64,000 nt of DNA from Pyrococcus horikoshii OT3 (GCF_000011105.1 NC_000961.1:310001-374000), one strand, 5' to 3'; positions 7,681-21,551 are shown, counted from the first letter of the stretch. The notes: generated by a model not told the origin, from the letters alone. Program-made: numbers and translations.

Positions 7681-9243
7681 ATGAGAAAAATCCTGATAAC
7701 AATTGTTCTACTGCTATTAATTTTACCCCTCGTAAAAGCTCAGGTTACAAACTTCCTCGTAAACGGGGAGGTGCTGTGTCTTACGAACTCAACTACAAGT
7801 GGAGAATTTGAACTAGTTAACCCCCTATCGGTAGATTTTACCTATGTCTCGGTTAGGGAGGTAAAGGTTCTTGATAGAGATGGGAACCAGGTTCAGGGAA
7901 TATCGATAAACCTTGTCGATTTAATAATAAAAAATTGGAAAGCTAAAGAGTCGAAGACGATAAGGTATTTTGCGAAGGCTTCTTCGGATGTTAAACCTGG
8001 TGACTACACGCTTTACCTCTTCATGTGGGGTTTTACCCAGAACAAGTTGTACCTTCTCAGAGCTTACGTTCCGCTAAAGGTTAGTGATAAGCCGTTGATC
8101 TTCCATGAGGCTACCTCATTTGTTAAGGAGAACCCATTCTCGAATGTGGCATTGACGGGAAGTACGTTGGTTGTTTATTCTCATGTTACAAACGTTGCAA
8201 GTTCACCTTTAAATGTAACTTCAGAAGCCTACTTGGAGGATAGTTTTGGTAACATTGTTGTTAAGTCTAATAGGACTATTACCCTTCTTCCTGGGGATAA
8301 TATAGTTAGATTTGAAATTCCGATTCCCTTGACATTACCTGATGGTAAGTATGAGCTTAACTATATAATAAGGTATGATAGGGGATCTTATGAATTTTCC
8401 AAGGAATATTTGGTCGAGTTTGGAGTCTCCTTTAAGGGCGTCTCAATTGAAAGGACCAACGTTTTGGAGGGTGAGAAAAATTACGTCTATTTAACTATTA
8501 GCTCCGACAGGAATATACCTCTAAACTTGACAGTTAGGGTATACAATGATGTTAATGGGTTCGTTTATTTGAATAGAAGCGAGGTTTTCATAAATAAAGG
8601 TTCGAGTATAGTAAAAGTAAAACTTCCAACTGACTATCCTGGGAAAAATACCCTTATTGCCACCTTGGAGTTTGGGAACAGGACTATAGGAGAGGGGAGC
8701 GGATGGTACTTAGTCGTTGGCTACCCCAGGATAAACTCAACGGTTAAGGATTCAATGCTCCAAGTTTTATTGGATAATCCTAACGGTTTTTCAATCAAGG
8801 GAAAGCTCGAGTACAGAATAGAGTGGGAGGATGGAAGGATAGTCAAAAAGAGCGTAGATATTGAAATTCCACCCGGTAGCGAGGTAATAACGATAAAGCT
8901 TGAGGGGGTAGGTAAGTTTAAGTATAATATCTCCCTTAACGTGTTTGGTAAGGAAATAAGGACAGGAGGAACAGGTGAAATCGAGAGGCAAAAGATGGGA
9001 ACTTTTAAGACGACGACATCTAAGGAAAGAACTACAACCAGTTCCCCTAAGATTACCCACTCCAAAACCCAAACCTTGGTAGAAAAACATAAAGAAAGGA
9101 GAAGCTTACTATTGATCTTTTTAGTCGTAACAATACTAATCGTAATCTCTGCCGGGATTCTTTGGTATCTGAAGTCACCGAAGAGAAGAAGGAAAAGGAG
9201 GAAAAAGCCGAAGAGAAGATCTCCACTGGGGAGGGTAAAGTGA
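7681..9243 (+). CDS. Secreted or membrane-anchored protein with Ig-like repeats
   Basis: A 520-residue protein I do not recognise by name. It opens with a signal peptide (MRKILITIVLLLLILPLVKA, cut predicted after Ala20-Gln21). It continues with several beta-rich segments of immunoglobulin-like or CARDB type (about 21-420), then a Thr/Ser-rich linker near 430-460 and one membrane helix near 475-497. It ends in a strongly basic tail rich in KRRRKRRKKPKRR. The topology is an outward-facing domain anchored in the membrane with a cytoplasmic basic tail. It is followed 1 base later by the UPF0216 gene, so the two are probably co-transcribed. Confidence 0.75.
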   Translation: MRKILITIVLLLLILPLVKAQVTNFLVNGEVLCLTNSTTSGEFELVNPLSVDFTYVSVREVKVLDRDGNQVQGISINLVDLIIKNWKAKESKTIRYFAKASSDVKPGDYTLYLFMWGFTQNKLYLLRAYVPLKVSDKPLIFHEATSFVKENPFSNVALTGSTLVVYSHVTNVASSPLNVTSEAYLEDSFGNIVVKSNRTITLLPGDNIVRFEIPIPLTLPDGKYELNYIIRYDRGSYEFSKEYLVEFGVSFKGVSIERTNVLEGEKNYVYLTISSDRNIPLNLTVRVYNDVNGFVYLNRSEVFINKGSSIVKVKLPTDYPGKNTLIATLEFGNRTIGEGSGWYLVVGYPRINSTVKDSMLQVLLDNPNGFSIKGKLEYRIEWEDGRIVKKSVDIEIPPGSEVITIKLEGVGKFKYNISLNVFGKEIRTGGTGEIERQKMGTFKTTTSKERTTTSSPKITHSKTQTLVEKHKERRSLLLIFLVVTILIVISAGILWYLKSPKRRRKRRKKPKRRSPLGRVK

Positions 9244-9244
9244 G

Positions 9245-9655
9245 ATGGAAAAGATTGAGAAGATAATTGAGTTTGAAATAGCTAGGATAAATTCCCATCT
9301 TCCCAGGGCTAGGAGATCACTTAAAGAGCTCTTGGAAATGAAAGAGGCAAAGGTAACACTACGAGATGGTAGTGAGCATTATTTCAAAAGGGAAGAACTA
9401 AAGTTACTCGCAAATCTGCTTGATGAGGATGAGATATCCAAACTAAAGCTTCCAATTGTAATAGAGATAAGCACATTGGAGAGGGATAAGATCATGATCA
9501 GGGGAAGGGTTGAGGTAAAGGTTATCAAGAAGGTTTTAGGTCTTGAAGAGGGATACCTTGAAGAAAATGTTCTAAAGCTTCCTAGGTATTATCTTGCGGA
9601 GATCAGGAGGAAACTTCCAACGACCACCGTTCATGCATTCATCGTGGAGTGGTGA
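9245..9655 (+). CDS. UPF0216 (DUF61) family protein
   Basis: A 136-residue archaeal conserved protein. The recognisable pattern is RINSHLPRARRSLKELLEM near residues 14-32, then KVTLRDGSEHYFKREEL and KLPIVIEIS. The family is archaeal and has no established activity; the conserved Arg and Lys residues hint at nucleic-acid or phosphate binding, which is inference. It begins 2 bases after the secreted-protein gene and its end overlaps a possible early start of the next small membrane protein, so the three genes form one transcription unit. Confidence 0.85.
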   Translation: MEKIEKIIEFEIARINSHLPRARRSLKELLEMKEAKVTLRDGSEHYFKREELKLLANLLDEDEISKLKLPIVIEISTLERDKIMIRGRVEVKVIKKVLGLEEGYLEENVLKLPRYYLAEIRRKLPTTTVHAFIVEW

Positions 9656-9657
9656 AT

Positions 9658-9924
9658 ATGGATAAGACCCTATTACGTTACTACCTCTTCACGATACCTC
9701 ATGTAACGCTATTTTCAGGTGCGATCTTTGGGATACTCATACTAATGGGTATAGATGTAAAGTTAGCTACTGGTATATTCGCCTTCCTTTATGGAACCCT
9801 GTTAATGATAATTTCTCTAATAGTCAGGGAGCACTTCCGAGAGTCAAGGCTATATAAACTAAGTTTACTTGCCTTCCTAACCCTCTTACTTGCTGGGGCT
9901 TTTATCATAATTTTGTCAATTTAA
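9658..9924 (+). CDS. Small membrane protein
   Basis: An 88-residue protein with three predicted membrane helices (about residues 12-32, 36-56 and 66-86) separated by a short charged stretch REHFRESRLYK. I know of no named family. A GTG at 9649 in the same frame overlaps the previous gene; ATG 9658 is preferred because GGAG at 9646-9649 is 8 bases upstream. It is the third gene of the unit starting at 7681 and the last before the glnA promoter. Confidence 0.65.
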   Translation: MDKTLLRYYLFTIPHVTLFSGAIFGILILMGIDVKLATGIFAFLYGTLLMIISLIVREHFRESRLYKLSLLAFLTLLLAGAFIIILSI

Positions 9925-9992
9925 AGCACAATAACCCCCAAATTTTAACTGATTTTTGACAGTATATTAGTGGGTAGAAGATTTCTTCGTCT

Positions 9993-10040
9993 AATGTTCA
10001 ATGTTCATGAGTAAAGACTTATATTTGGTATATTGTTCAC
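9993..10040 (+). promoter_or_regulatory. glnA promoter with repeated TGTTCA elements
   Basis: A TATA-like TTATATTT lies at about 10019-10026, roughly 60-70 bases before the glnA start. Overlapping direct copies of AATGTTCA occur at 9993-10000 and 10000-10007. A third related element, ATTGTTCAC, lies at 10032-10040 just after the TATA box, and CTATTCACT occurs again near the start codon. Repeats placed either side of a TATA box are what a regulator site would look like. The regulator, perhaps an Lrp-type nitrogen regulator, is a guess. Confidence 0.45.
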
Positions 10041-10087
10041 TAAAAGCGGATGATCATTAGATAACTATTCACTAGGTGGTGAGAAAA

Positions 10088-11407
10088 GTGAACATAATTA
10101 AAGGTAATGAGGGGCAAGGAAAAAGGATAAAATTCGTCCAGCTGATCTTCGTGGATATAAATGGAATGCCCAAGGGAATGGAGGTTCCCATTACTAGGCT
10201 TGAAGAAGCTATAGAGGAGGGAATAGCTTTCGATGGCTCTTCAGTCCCAGGATTTCAGGGAATAGAGGATAGTGACCTTGTATTCAAGGCAGACCCAAGC
10301 ACTTACGTTGAAGTTCCCTGGGATAATGTTGCGAGGGTTTACGGTTACATATACAAGGATGGGAAACCATATGAGGCCGACCCGAGGGGAGTTCTTAGGA
10401 GGACTTTAGAAAGGCTTGAAAAACTCGGGATTAAGGTTTACATAGGGCCTGAGCCGGAGTTTTACCTCTTCAAGAAAAATGGAAGCTGGGAACTTGAAAT
10501 ACCCGATGTCGGAGGATACTTCGATATACTGACCTTGGATAAAGCCAAGGATATAAAGAGGGAGATAGCCGAATATATGCCGTACTTTGGCCTTACCCCA
10601 GAGGTTCTCCATCACGAAGTTGGGAAAGCTCAGCATGAGATAGACTTCCGCCATGACGAAGCCCTAAAAACGGCCGACAACATAGTGAGCTTCAAGTACA
10701 TAGTCAAGGCCGTTGCCGAAATGCATGGCTTATATGCAACCTTCATGCCCAAACCGATCTATGGAATGCCAGGAAATGGAATGCACCTTCACATAAGCCT
10801 ATGGAAGGATGGGGAGAACATTTTCAAGGGTGAAGAGGGCCTTAGTGAAACAGCACTTTACTTCATAGGAGGCCTACTAAAGCATGCAAAAGCTTTAGCC
10901 GCAGTAACAAATCCGACTGTTAACAGCTACAAGAGGCTCGTTCCAGGTTATGAAGCTCCAGTGTACATAAGCTGGGGCTATAAGAACAGGAGCGCCCTGA
11001 TAAGAGTTCCAGCGTTCTGGGGGAATGGGGCCAGGATAGAGTATCGCTGTCCAGATCCTAGTGCAAACTCATACTTAGCCTTTGCCGCGATCTTAATGGC
11101 CGGATTGGATGGAATAAAGCATAAGATCGAGCCCTTTGCTTACGTTGAGGAGAACGTTTACGAAATGGATGAGAAGAGGAGGGAGGAGATCGGTATAGAT
11201 ATGCTCCCAGAAAATTTGGGTGAAGCTCTTGATGAACTTGAGAGGGATAAGGTAGTCAAGGAAGCCCTTGGAGGGGCCTACAGAAACTTCGTAGGGTACA
11301 AGAGAAAGGAGTGGGAAGAATATTTAGATTACCTTGAGGCCAAGAATTTGCCAAAGGATACGAAAAATGTTACAGAGTGGGAGCTTGAGAGGTACTTTTT
11401 CATCTGA
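10088..11407 (+). CDS. glnA: Glutamine synthetase, type I
   Basis: Joins ammonia and glutamate with ATP to make glutamine, the main nitrogen assimilation step. Conserved blocks visible are IAFDGSSVPGF near the N-terminus, GPEPEFYLF (metal-binding Glu), NGMHLHISLWK, KRLVPGYEAPVYISW and NRSALIRVPA. The C-terminal region lacks a clear adenylylation loop, as expected for archaeal GSI-alpha types. Three in-frame GTGs precede the body (10076, 10079, 10088). I chose 10088 because the purine-rich GGTGGTGA sits 6 bases before it, giving 439 residues. Converges on the PqqD-like gene with an 8-base overlap. Confidence 0.96.
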   Translation: MNIIKGNEGQGKRIKFVQLIFVDINGMPKGMEVPITRLEEAIEEGIAFDGSSVPGFQGIEDSDLVFKADPSTYVEVPWDNVARVYGYIYKDGKPYEADPRGVLRRTLERLEKLGIKVYIGPEPEFYLFKKNGSWELEIPDVGGYFDILTLDKAKDIKREIAEYMPYFGLTPEVLHHEVGKAQHEIDFRHDEALKTADNIVSFKYIVKAVAEMHGLYATFMPKPIYGMPGNGMHLHISLWKDGENIFKGEEGLSETALYFIGGLLKHAKALAAVTNPTVNSYKRLVPGYEAPVYISWGYKNRSALIRVPAFWGNGARIEYRCPDPSANSYLAFAAILMAGLDGIKHKIEPFAYVEENVYEMDEKRREEIGIDMLPENLGEALDELERDKVVKEALGGAYRNFVGYKRKEWEEYLDYLEAKNLPKDTKNVTEWELERYFFI

Positions 11408-11717
11408 ACCTTATCAAGTTCCTCCTTTGAAGCTGGATTAGAAAAGTTAACAACCTCTCATAGAGGGGTTCAACCTTTTCGCCAAATCTAGCTTTTAAAA
11501 GCTTCCCTATCTCTTCAACATTTCTGGTTCCATCGCATAGTTCCCAGACGTATGCTCCTATTTCATCTAGTTCAAGCCTCCTGTAATTCCCGTGCAGCCT
11601 TCTTGCAAGAAAATCTAGCTTTGATTCCATCGGGATCATAAGGTAGTACTTTCCCTCGATCTTCCTTAATTCTACCTTTTCGTTTCTGATGGGAATTAGA
11701 TTTAGGTAATTATCCAT
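11400..11717 (-). CDS. PqqD-family protein
   Basis: A 105-residue winged-helix-like protein with the PqqD pattern: LELDEIGAYVWELCDGTRNVEEIGKLL in the middle, where the LDEIGAxVWELCDG stretch is diagnostic. PqqD proteins bind peptide substrates for radical-SAM or other modifying enzymes, but no such partner gene is adjacent here, so this member may be an orphan acting elsewhere. An in-frame GTG at 11726 is possible; ATG 11717 fits better because GGTGA lies about 5 bases upstream of it. It precedes nothing on its strand except its converging neighbour glnA. Confidence 0.75.
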   Translation of the reverse strand: MDNYLNLIPIRNEKVELRKIEGKYYLMIPMESKLDFLARRLHGNYRRLELDEIGAYVWELCDGTRNVEEIGKLLKARFGEKVEPLYERLLTFLIQLQRRNLIRFR

Positions 11718-11751
11718 TTCTTTCACCTAAAAATAGTTAAAAGAAGGAAAG

Positions 11752-13632
11752 TCACTTTCTTCCAAGCTTTGTAAGCCAGCCGAGTAGAGCTAGCAGGAAC
11801 AGCACTCCGAGGATATTTCCAGCTAATGTAGTTTTAACCGATGGAGCTATTCCGCCAACTATTAGTGCAGCGAACACTATTCCGGTCAGGGCCTCTCCAG
11901 CTATCAATCCTGCAGCACCGAGAACTCCTGGATCAGTAAAGCTTTCACCCTCTTTTCTGCCCCTGCTAACTAGATACCTTGCTATTCCGCCAAGGAGTAT
12001 CGGAACGCCGAGACTTAGCGGTAGGTATATTCCAACGGCCACTGGCATCACGGGTGTCCTGAATTTAGATCCCCTCCTTGCAAGGATCTCATCTATTATT
12101 ATTAGTGCTATAGCAATTCCTGCTCCAATGAAGACCATCGTCCACTCCAGGGTTCCGGTGAATACCCCCTCCGTAACCTTGGCCATTAAGAATGCTTGGG
12201 GAGCGGGTAGGGCATTCTCACCTTTTGCCGTTGGTGTCCCTGCTATACCGTAAGCCTTTATGAGCAGGTTAAGCACTGGGGCCATAACTAATGCTGCAAA
12301 GAACGTTCCCATAACCTCGAACACCTGCTGCCTCTTTGGAGTAGCACCCACTAGGTATCCCGTTGCTAAGTCCTGCATGGTATCTCCCGCTATAGCTGCA
12401 GCGGTACATATGACGGCCGCGACTAATATGGTTGCAACCATTCCCTCAGTTCCTGAAAGTCCGAGGCCCTTTAATATGAGGGCCGTAAAGAGTAAGCTCA
12501 TGATCGTTATTCCAGATACCGGATTGTTCGAGGAGCCGACGATACCGGCAAGGTATCCAGCTATAGCGCTTCCGAAGAAGCCGAGTATCAGCATTATAAC
12601 CGCCATCACTATGGCCATACCAATGTTGTGAAGGATGTGGGCATAGAGGAGGAATAGAGGTATTACGAATGCTGCTATAAGGGTTAGGACGTAGTTGAGT
12701 GGTAGATCTTCTTCAGTTCTTAATACCGCTTCTCCAGCTTGCCTCCTTCTAGCCGCTTCTAATCCAGCCTTTATTCCCCTTGCTATTGGACCTCTAAGCT
12801 TTACTAGGCTCCATAGTCCGCCTACAACCATCGCTCCAACTCCCATGTATCTTATCTTCGTACTCCAGATCGTCCATGCGAGGTCTAGTGCACTTAAATT
12901 CCCCGGACTACCCATCTTTGCTGCATATATTGGAATCGCAATGAACCATGCTATGGCACCTCCCAGGAATACTAGGAATGCAATGTTCAATCCAACGATG
13001 TATCCAACGCTTATTAAAGCTGCTGAAAGGTCACTTCCAAAGTATAAAACTCTCCTACCAACGAGTTTTGCAGCTTCTAGTGTTCCACTCCATAATCCAA
13101 TGCTTCCAAAGAACTTGTATATTGAGCCAAGGATCCCACCGTAAAATATGGGCTTTGCGTGGGTTCCTCCCTTGTCTCCAGCTATTAAAACCTCGGCACA
13201 TGCAGTACCTTCAGGGTAAGGTAGCTTTTCCTCAACGATGAACGCCCTCCTGAGGACTACGGTAAAGAGTGCACCTAGGGATCCTCCCAGGGCCGCTATT
13301 ACGGTGACTATATAGTAGGGAAATTCGGTGTAATAATTTAGCACGACTAAGGCGGGGAACGTGAAGATTACCCCAGCGGCCAGTGCTTCTCCCGCTGAGG
13401 CCGCGGTTTGAACCATATTATTTTCTAGGATATTCCTATCCCTTAGGGCCATGAGAACTGCCATCGAGATTACAGCTGCAGGTATACTTGCGCTAACCGT
13501 CATACCTGCGTACATACCTAAATATGCGTTCGCTGCACCCATTATTATCGAGAGAAGTACACCCAATATGAATGCTTTAACCGTGTACTCCGGCAGGGAT
13601 TTCTCGGGGGGAACATATGGCTTAAACTCCAT
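11752..13632 (-). CDS. OPT-family oligopeptide transporter
   Basis: A 626-residue polytopic membrane protein of the oligopeptide transporter (OPT) family, which import short peptides or metal chelates by proton coupling. N-terminal motif LSIIMGAANAYLGMYAGMTVSASIPAAVI, the GEALAAGVIFTFPA segment, PYPEGTACAEVLIAG and the NNPVSGITIMSLLF block near residue 375 are typical of the archaeal/bacterial branch. Roughly 15 hydrophobic stretches can be counted. The ATG at 13632 follows a GGAGGG ribosome site. The 248 bases upstream (13633-13880) are AT-rich non-coding DNA shared with the 3' side of the ribonucleotide reductase gene. Confidence 0.92.
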   Translation of the reverse strand: MEFKPYVPPEKSLPEYTVKAFILGVLLSIIMGAANAYLGMYAGMTVSASIPAAVISMAVLMALRDRNILENNMVQTAASAGEALAAGVIFTFPALVVLNYYTEFPYYIVTVIAALGGSLGALFTVVLRRAFIVEEKLPYPEGTACAEVLIAGDKGGTHAKPIFYGGILGSIYKFFGSIGLWSGTLEAAKLVGRRVLYFGSDLSAALISVGYIVGLNIAFLVFLGGAIAWFIAIPIYAAKMGSPGNLSALDLAWTIWSTKIRYMGVGAMVVGGLWSLVKLRGPIARGIKAGLEAARRRQAGEAVLRTEEDLPLNYVLTLIAAFVIPLFLLYAHILHNIGMAIVMAVIMLILGFFGSAIAGYLAGIVGSSNNPVSGITIMSLLFTALILKGLGLSGTEGMVATILVAAVICTAAAIAGDTMQDLATGYLVGATPKRQQVFEVMGTFFAALVMAPVLNLLIKAYGIAGTPTAKGENALPAPQAFLMAKVTEGVFTGTLEWTMVFIGAGIAIALIIIDEILARRGSKFRTPVMPVAVGIYLPLSLGVPILLGGIARYLVSRGRKEGESFTDPGVLGAAGLIAGEALTGIVFAALIVGGIAPSVKTTLAGNILGVLFLLALLGWLTKLGRK

Positions 13633-13880
13633 TTACGTTCCCTCCATTTTGTCGAAATGACAAATTCGAATTTATTATGTAAGTTCTTAATAAAAACATT
13701 TCTATATTTAAATGAAAAACTTTAAGTTCACATTTAGAAAATACTCAATATTAGTAGAAATATATTTTATGCATTTGTTCGTTTACGTTTGTCAACACTT
13801 TTTGGGCATAACTTCCCTAAAGAATCATAGAACTCCTGGAATTTTGTAAAATTTTTAGGAAAGAAAGCAAAGAACAAAAG

Positions 13881-17786
<3,906 letters not shown>

Positions 17787-17818
17787 TCAGCACCAAAAAT
17801 GTTGGCTCACTAGTTATT

Positions 17819-17844
17819 ATCTCTTACCCTTTAGGTAATGAGAT
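17819..17844. promoter_or_regulatory. Hairpin or operator upstream of ribonucleotide reductase
   Basis: An inverted repeat, ATCTC-TTACC / GGTAA-(T)-GAGAT around a 5-base CTTTA loop with one bulged base. It lies about 40-70 bases upstream of the reductase TATA box and about 100 bases after the galT stop. It may be a galT terminator stem or an operator; no T-run adjoins it, so a simple terminator is not obvious. Confidence 0.35.
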
Positions 17845-17941
17845 ATATGACGGGAGTGATATAAGAACTTTGTCATATTATTAAGGGGATACTAAAATCC
17901 AGTTGATGGATGGTGTGTAAGAATGAGAAAGTTGAAGGTTC

Positions 17942-18925
17942 TTAAATACATTTTCCCTTAAGACTCATTCTCTGTGAAACTTTTTTGCATGCTTCTTTAA
18001 GTTTTCTGGCGTTTTCTTCTGGAATTCCATCGTATGTGAATTCCCAAGTCCCGAGTTCAATTCCCGCTGTATACTTAACCTTCCCATTATCTCTTAGAAT
18101 TGGGTAGAACTCTATGTGGAGGTGATAGAAGGGATAATTCCCCTTAAAAGGGGCTTGGAATATCATCATAGCATATGGCATTTGCCTATCTAGAACGGCG
18201 TTTAGCGTTGCGGTAGTTACTTGGATAACTTCCGCTAGGTCTTCAATTTCATTCACCTTAAGGTCGGTTAGGTACTGAATGTGCCTTTTAGGGTATATAT
18301 GAACTTCAAAGGGCCAGCTTGCAAAGAATGGCATAAAAACTATGAAGTTATCATTTTCATAGATAGTCCTCTCCCCGTTCTTTTCCTCTTCTTTAATTAT
18401 CCTGCAGAATATGCATTCCCCAGTTCTCTTATAGTACCTTCTAGAGTTCTCTATTTTAAGTCTAACCTTGAGAGGAATATATGGAAGGGCGTAAAGTTGG
18501 CCGTGAGGATGCTTTAAGCTTACCCCAATTTCCTCTCCCTTATTTCTAAAAATAGCAAGGTATGCAACGTTGCGATTTTCCTTTAACGTTTCCGTAATTT
18601 TTATCCACATCCTCACTATCTTTACCATTTGTTCCCTGGGAAGCTCATCCAAATCTCTGAGCTCATGCTTGGGAGTCTCGACAATAACACTACATTGACC
18701 CATAGCCCTGGCCTTTTTATAGAAATCCTCATTTTTAGGTTTTGGTGCGTCGAATGATAGCATTGGGAATCTGTTCGGAAGTAAAAGGACTTCCCATCCA
18801 TATCCTGTCTCTTCGCTTCCTGGACAAAATGGACAAAAATTTCTAGGTCTCCATGGTCTATTTTTCCTGACTGCAGATACCATGATCCACTGCCCTGTGA
18901 GAGGGTTATATCGAAGTTCTCTCAT
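17942..18925 (-). CDS. galT: Galactose-1-phosphate uridylyltransferase
   Basis: Exchanges UMP between UDP-glucose and galactose-1-phosphate in the Leloir pathway. It starts RYNPLTGQWIMVSAVRKNRPWRP, has the CPFC zinc-binding pair near residue 32, and the active-site HPHGQLYALPYIP with the nucleophilic His near residue 138. A second HIT-like region includes HIYPKRHIQYL and YHLHIEFYP. Length of 327 residues is normal. It faces away from the beta-glycosidase gene across a 54-base AT-rich gap with TATA-like sequence at about 18957-18967. Confidence 0.95.
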   Translation of the reverse strand: MRELRYNPLTGQWIMVSAVRKNRPWRPRNFCPFCPGSEETGYGWEVLLLPNRFPMLSFDAPKPKNEDFYKKARAMGQCSVIVETPKHELRDLDELPREQMVKIVRMWIKITETLKENRNVAYLAIFRNKGEEIGVSLKHPHGQLYALPYIPLKVRLKIENSRRYYKRTGECIFCRIIKEEEKNGERTIYENDNFIVFMPFFASWPFEVHIYPKRHIQYLTDLKVNEIEDLAEVIQVTTATLNAVLDRQMPYAMMIFQAPFKGNYPFYHLHIEFYPILRDNGKVKYTAGIELGTWEFTYDGIPEENARKLKEACKKVSQRMSLKGKCI

Positions 18926-18979
18926 ACTCTCACCAACCTTAAAATTGTTTAGTTCAAAGTATATTAAAGGTGGTCGTAA

Positions 18980-20251
18980 ATGCCTCTTAAGTTCCCCGAA
19001 ATGTTTCTCTTTGGTACCGCAACATCATCCCATCAGATAGAGGGAAATAATAGATGGAATGATTGGTGGTACTATGAGCAGATTGGAAAGCTCCCCTACA
19101 GATCTGGTAAGGCTTGCAATCACTGGGAACTTTACAGGGATGATATTCAGCTAATGACCAGCTTGGGCTATAATGCTTATAGGTTCTCCATAGAGTGGAG
19201 CAGGCTATTCCCAGAGGAAAATAAATTTAATGAAGATGCTTTCATGAAATACCGGGAGATTATAGACTTGTTATTGACGAGAGGTATAACTCCCCTGGTG
19301 ACCCTACACCACTTTACTAGCCCTCTCTGGTTCATGAAGAAAGGTGGCTTCCTTAGGGAGGAGAACCTAAAACATTGGGAAAAGTACATAGAAAAGGTTG
19401 CTGAGCTTTTAGAAAAAGTTAAACTAGTAGCTACCTTCAATGAGCCGATGGTATACGTAATGATGGGATATCTAACGGCTTATTGGCCCCCATTCATTAG
19501 GAGTCCATTTAAGGCCTTTAAGGTAGCTGCAAACCTGCTTAAAGCTCACGCAATTGCCTATGAACTTCTTCATGGGAAATTCAAAGTTGGAATCGTAAAG
19601 AATATTCCCATAATACTCCCAGCGAGTGACAAGGAGAGGGATAGAAAAGCCGCTGAGAAAGCTGATAATTTATTTAACTGGCACTTTTTGGATGCGATAT
19701 GGAGTGGGAAATACAGAGGGGTATTTAAAACATATAGGATTCCCCAAAGTGACGCAGATTTCATTGGGGTTAACTATTACACGGCCAGCGAAGTAAGGCA
19801 TACTTGGAATCCTTTAAAATTCTTCTTTGAGGTGAAATTAGCGGATATTAGCGAGAGGAAGACTCAAATGGGATGGAGCGTTTATCCAAAAGGAATATAC
19901 ATGGCCCTTAAAAAAGCTTCCAGGTATGGAAGGCCTCTTTATATTACGGAAAACGGAATAGCGACGCTTGATGATGAATGGAGAGTGGAATTCATAATTC
20001 AACACCTCCAATACGTTCATAAGGCTATCGAAGACGGCCTGGATGTAAGAGGTTACTTCTATTGGTCATTTATGGATAACTACGAGTGGAAAGAGGGGTT
20101 TGGGCCTAGATTTGGCCTAGTGGAAGTTGATTATCAAACCTTCGAGAGAAGGCCCAGGAAGAGTGCTTACGTATACGGAGAAATTGCAAGAAGTAAGGAA
20201 ATAAAGGATGAGCTATTAAAGAGATATGGCCTACCAGAACTTCAACTTTAG
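18980..20251 (+). CDS. GH1 beta-glycosidase
   Basis: A 423-residue family 1 glycoside hydrolase. Glu155 in ATFNEP is the acid/base and Glu324 in YITENG is the nucleophile. The FGTATSSHQIEG start and the C-terminal YFYWSFMDNYEWKEGFGPRFGL are family blocks. Length and both catalytic positions match what I remember of the membrane-associated P. horikoshii enzyme with preference for alkyl-beta-glucosides. It has no signal peptide. It lies between galT and the MFS gene and overlaps the latter tail to tail by 21 bases, so it belongs to the galactoside-use cluster, though its natural substrate is not proven. Confidence 0.95.
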   Translation: MPLKFPEMFLFGTATSSHQIEGNNRWNDWWYYEQIGKLPYRSGKACNHWELYRDDIQLMTSLGYNAYRFSIEWSRLFPEENKFNEDAFMKYREIIDLLLTRGITPLVTLHHFTSPLWFMKKGGFLREENLKHWEKYIEKVAELLEKVKLVATFNEPMVYVMMGYLTAYWPPFIRSPFKAFKVAANLLKAHAIAYELLHGKFKVGIVKNIPIILPASDKERDRKAAEKADNLFNWHFLDAIWSGKYRGVFKTYRIPQSDADFIGVNYYTASEVRHTWNPLKFFFEVKLADISERKTQMGWSVYPKGIYMALKKASRYGRPLYITENGIATLDDEWRVEFIIQHLQYVHKAIEDGLDVRGYFYWSFMDNYEWKEGFGPRFGLVEVDYQTFERRPRKSAYVYGEIARSKEIKDELLKRYGLPELQL

Positions 20252-21551
20252 GATTTCCTCTGCTCTCATCTTTAGAATTTCTTTGACTTTGTCCCTATCT
20301 TCCGGGTAGCTCCTTCTTATCCAGATCCAGACTAGGGCACAGGGTACCCAGAATAGCGTTCCAATTAAGAGGGTATATTGGTATGCTAGTGGTTTAGTGT
20401 AGCCCATCTGAACGAGTGTTTCTATCAGGAATCCTCCAAGCACAGGCCCAATGGCCTTCCCCACGTTGTCAAGTATGTTGAACAGGCCAAAGACGGTTCC
20501 CCTATCTTCCGGTAGATTGACTTGGGAAACGATAGCCCTTACGTTTGGCCCTGCATAGGAAACGAACTGAATGAATAATATTGAATAAACGGTTAGGCCA
20601 AGCCAGTGTATTGTATTTAGCTTACTCGGAAGTGGATAGAGGATTAATCCAATTGCAGCTATCATTCCAAGGAAAATTGCTATTCCCGTTATAACGGCCC
20701 TTCCTCCTCTTTTCCTGGTCTCGAAGTAATCGCCTACAAAACCTCCAAATAAACTACCAAGAACGCTTGCTATCCCGATTATTAGAAGCATGAACGTTGC
20801 TGTCTGCTTATCCATTCCCCTCGTAACTTGAAGGAAGGAGATAAGCCAATACATGAGTATTCCCCATGGAACGGTTCCTATAATCCCCTGGAGGAAAATT
20901 AAAATATTTGTTCTTGTCTTAAGGGATTTCTTAACTGCTTCAAGACTTAACTTATAGGCATACTCATATCCCTTTTCAATTAGGACTCTAATTTCCCTCT
21001 CTCCTTCTCCCCTCCTTGGTTCTTCAGCTATTATGTAAAATAGGGGAGCGAGTATGAAGTTTGGAACTGCGGCTATAATAAAGGGAGTTCTCCAACTAGT
21101 TATTACCCCTGCAATTATCATTCCAAACAATGTTCCAAAGCCAAAAGCTGTCTCAATGTATGAGTACCCTCTTCCCCTCTTTTCTTCCTCAAACATGTCT
21201 GCAATCAAGGAGTATCCTATGGGAATTATCGATCCGATCCCAATTCCAGTGAGGAACCTCATCGTTAGAAGTTGCCAATATGAGTGAACATAGGCCGTAA
21301 GAAAGCACGGGATTTCTCCCAGGAGAACCCCAATGACTAATAGTTTTTTCCTTTGCTTAATATCTGCAAGCATACCCCATATTATTGTAATCAGCGCGCT
21401 GGTAGCTACGAATATAGATGAGACGAACCCCATTTGAGTTTCTCCTATCCCGAATTCCTTCATTATCTGCTGGTAATTTGGTGGGAGTAAGTTCTGATCC
21501 GCCATCAAAAAGGTTGCCATTAGTACGAGAAGGATAATAGAAATTTTCCTC

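Noticed and set aside
12260-13241. Several long plus-strand open frames inside the OPT transporter gene
   Set aside because: They are reverse-strand shadows of a strongly coding membrane protein and have low-complexity composition with no family signal.
13633-13880. Possible structured RNA in the OPT/reductase gap
   Set aside because: The gap is AT-rich and lacks a stem longer than a few base pairs or C/D-box motifs; I see only a promoter region.
17849-17866. Thermococcales glycolytic motif (TATCAC-N5-GTGATA) near galT
   Set aside because: Only one half-site is present (GTGATA at about 17856); the other half reads TCATAT, so it does not match the TrmBL1 motif.
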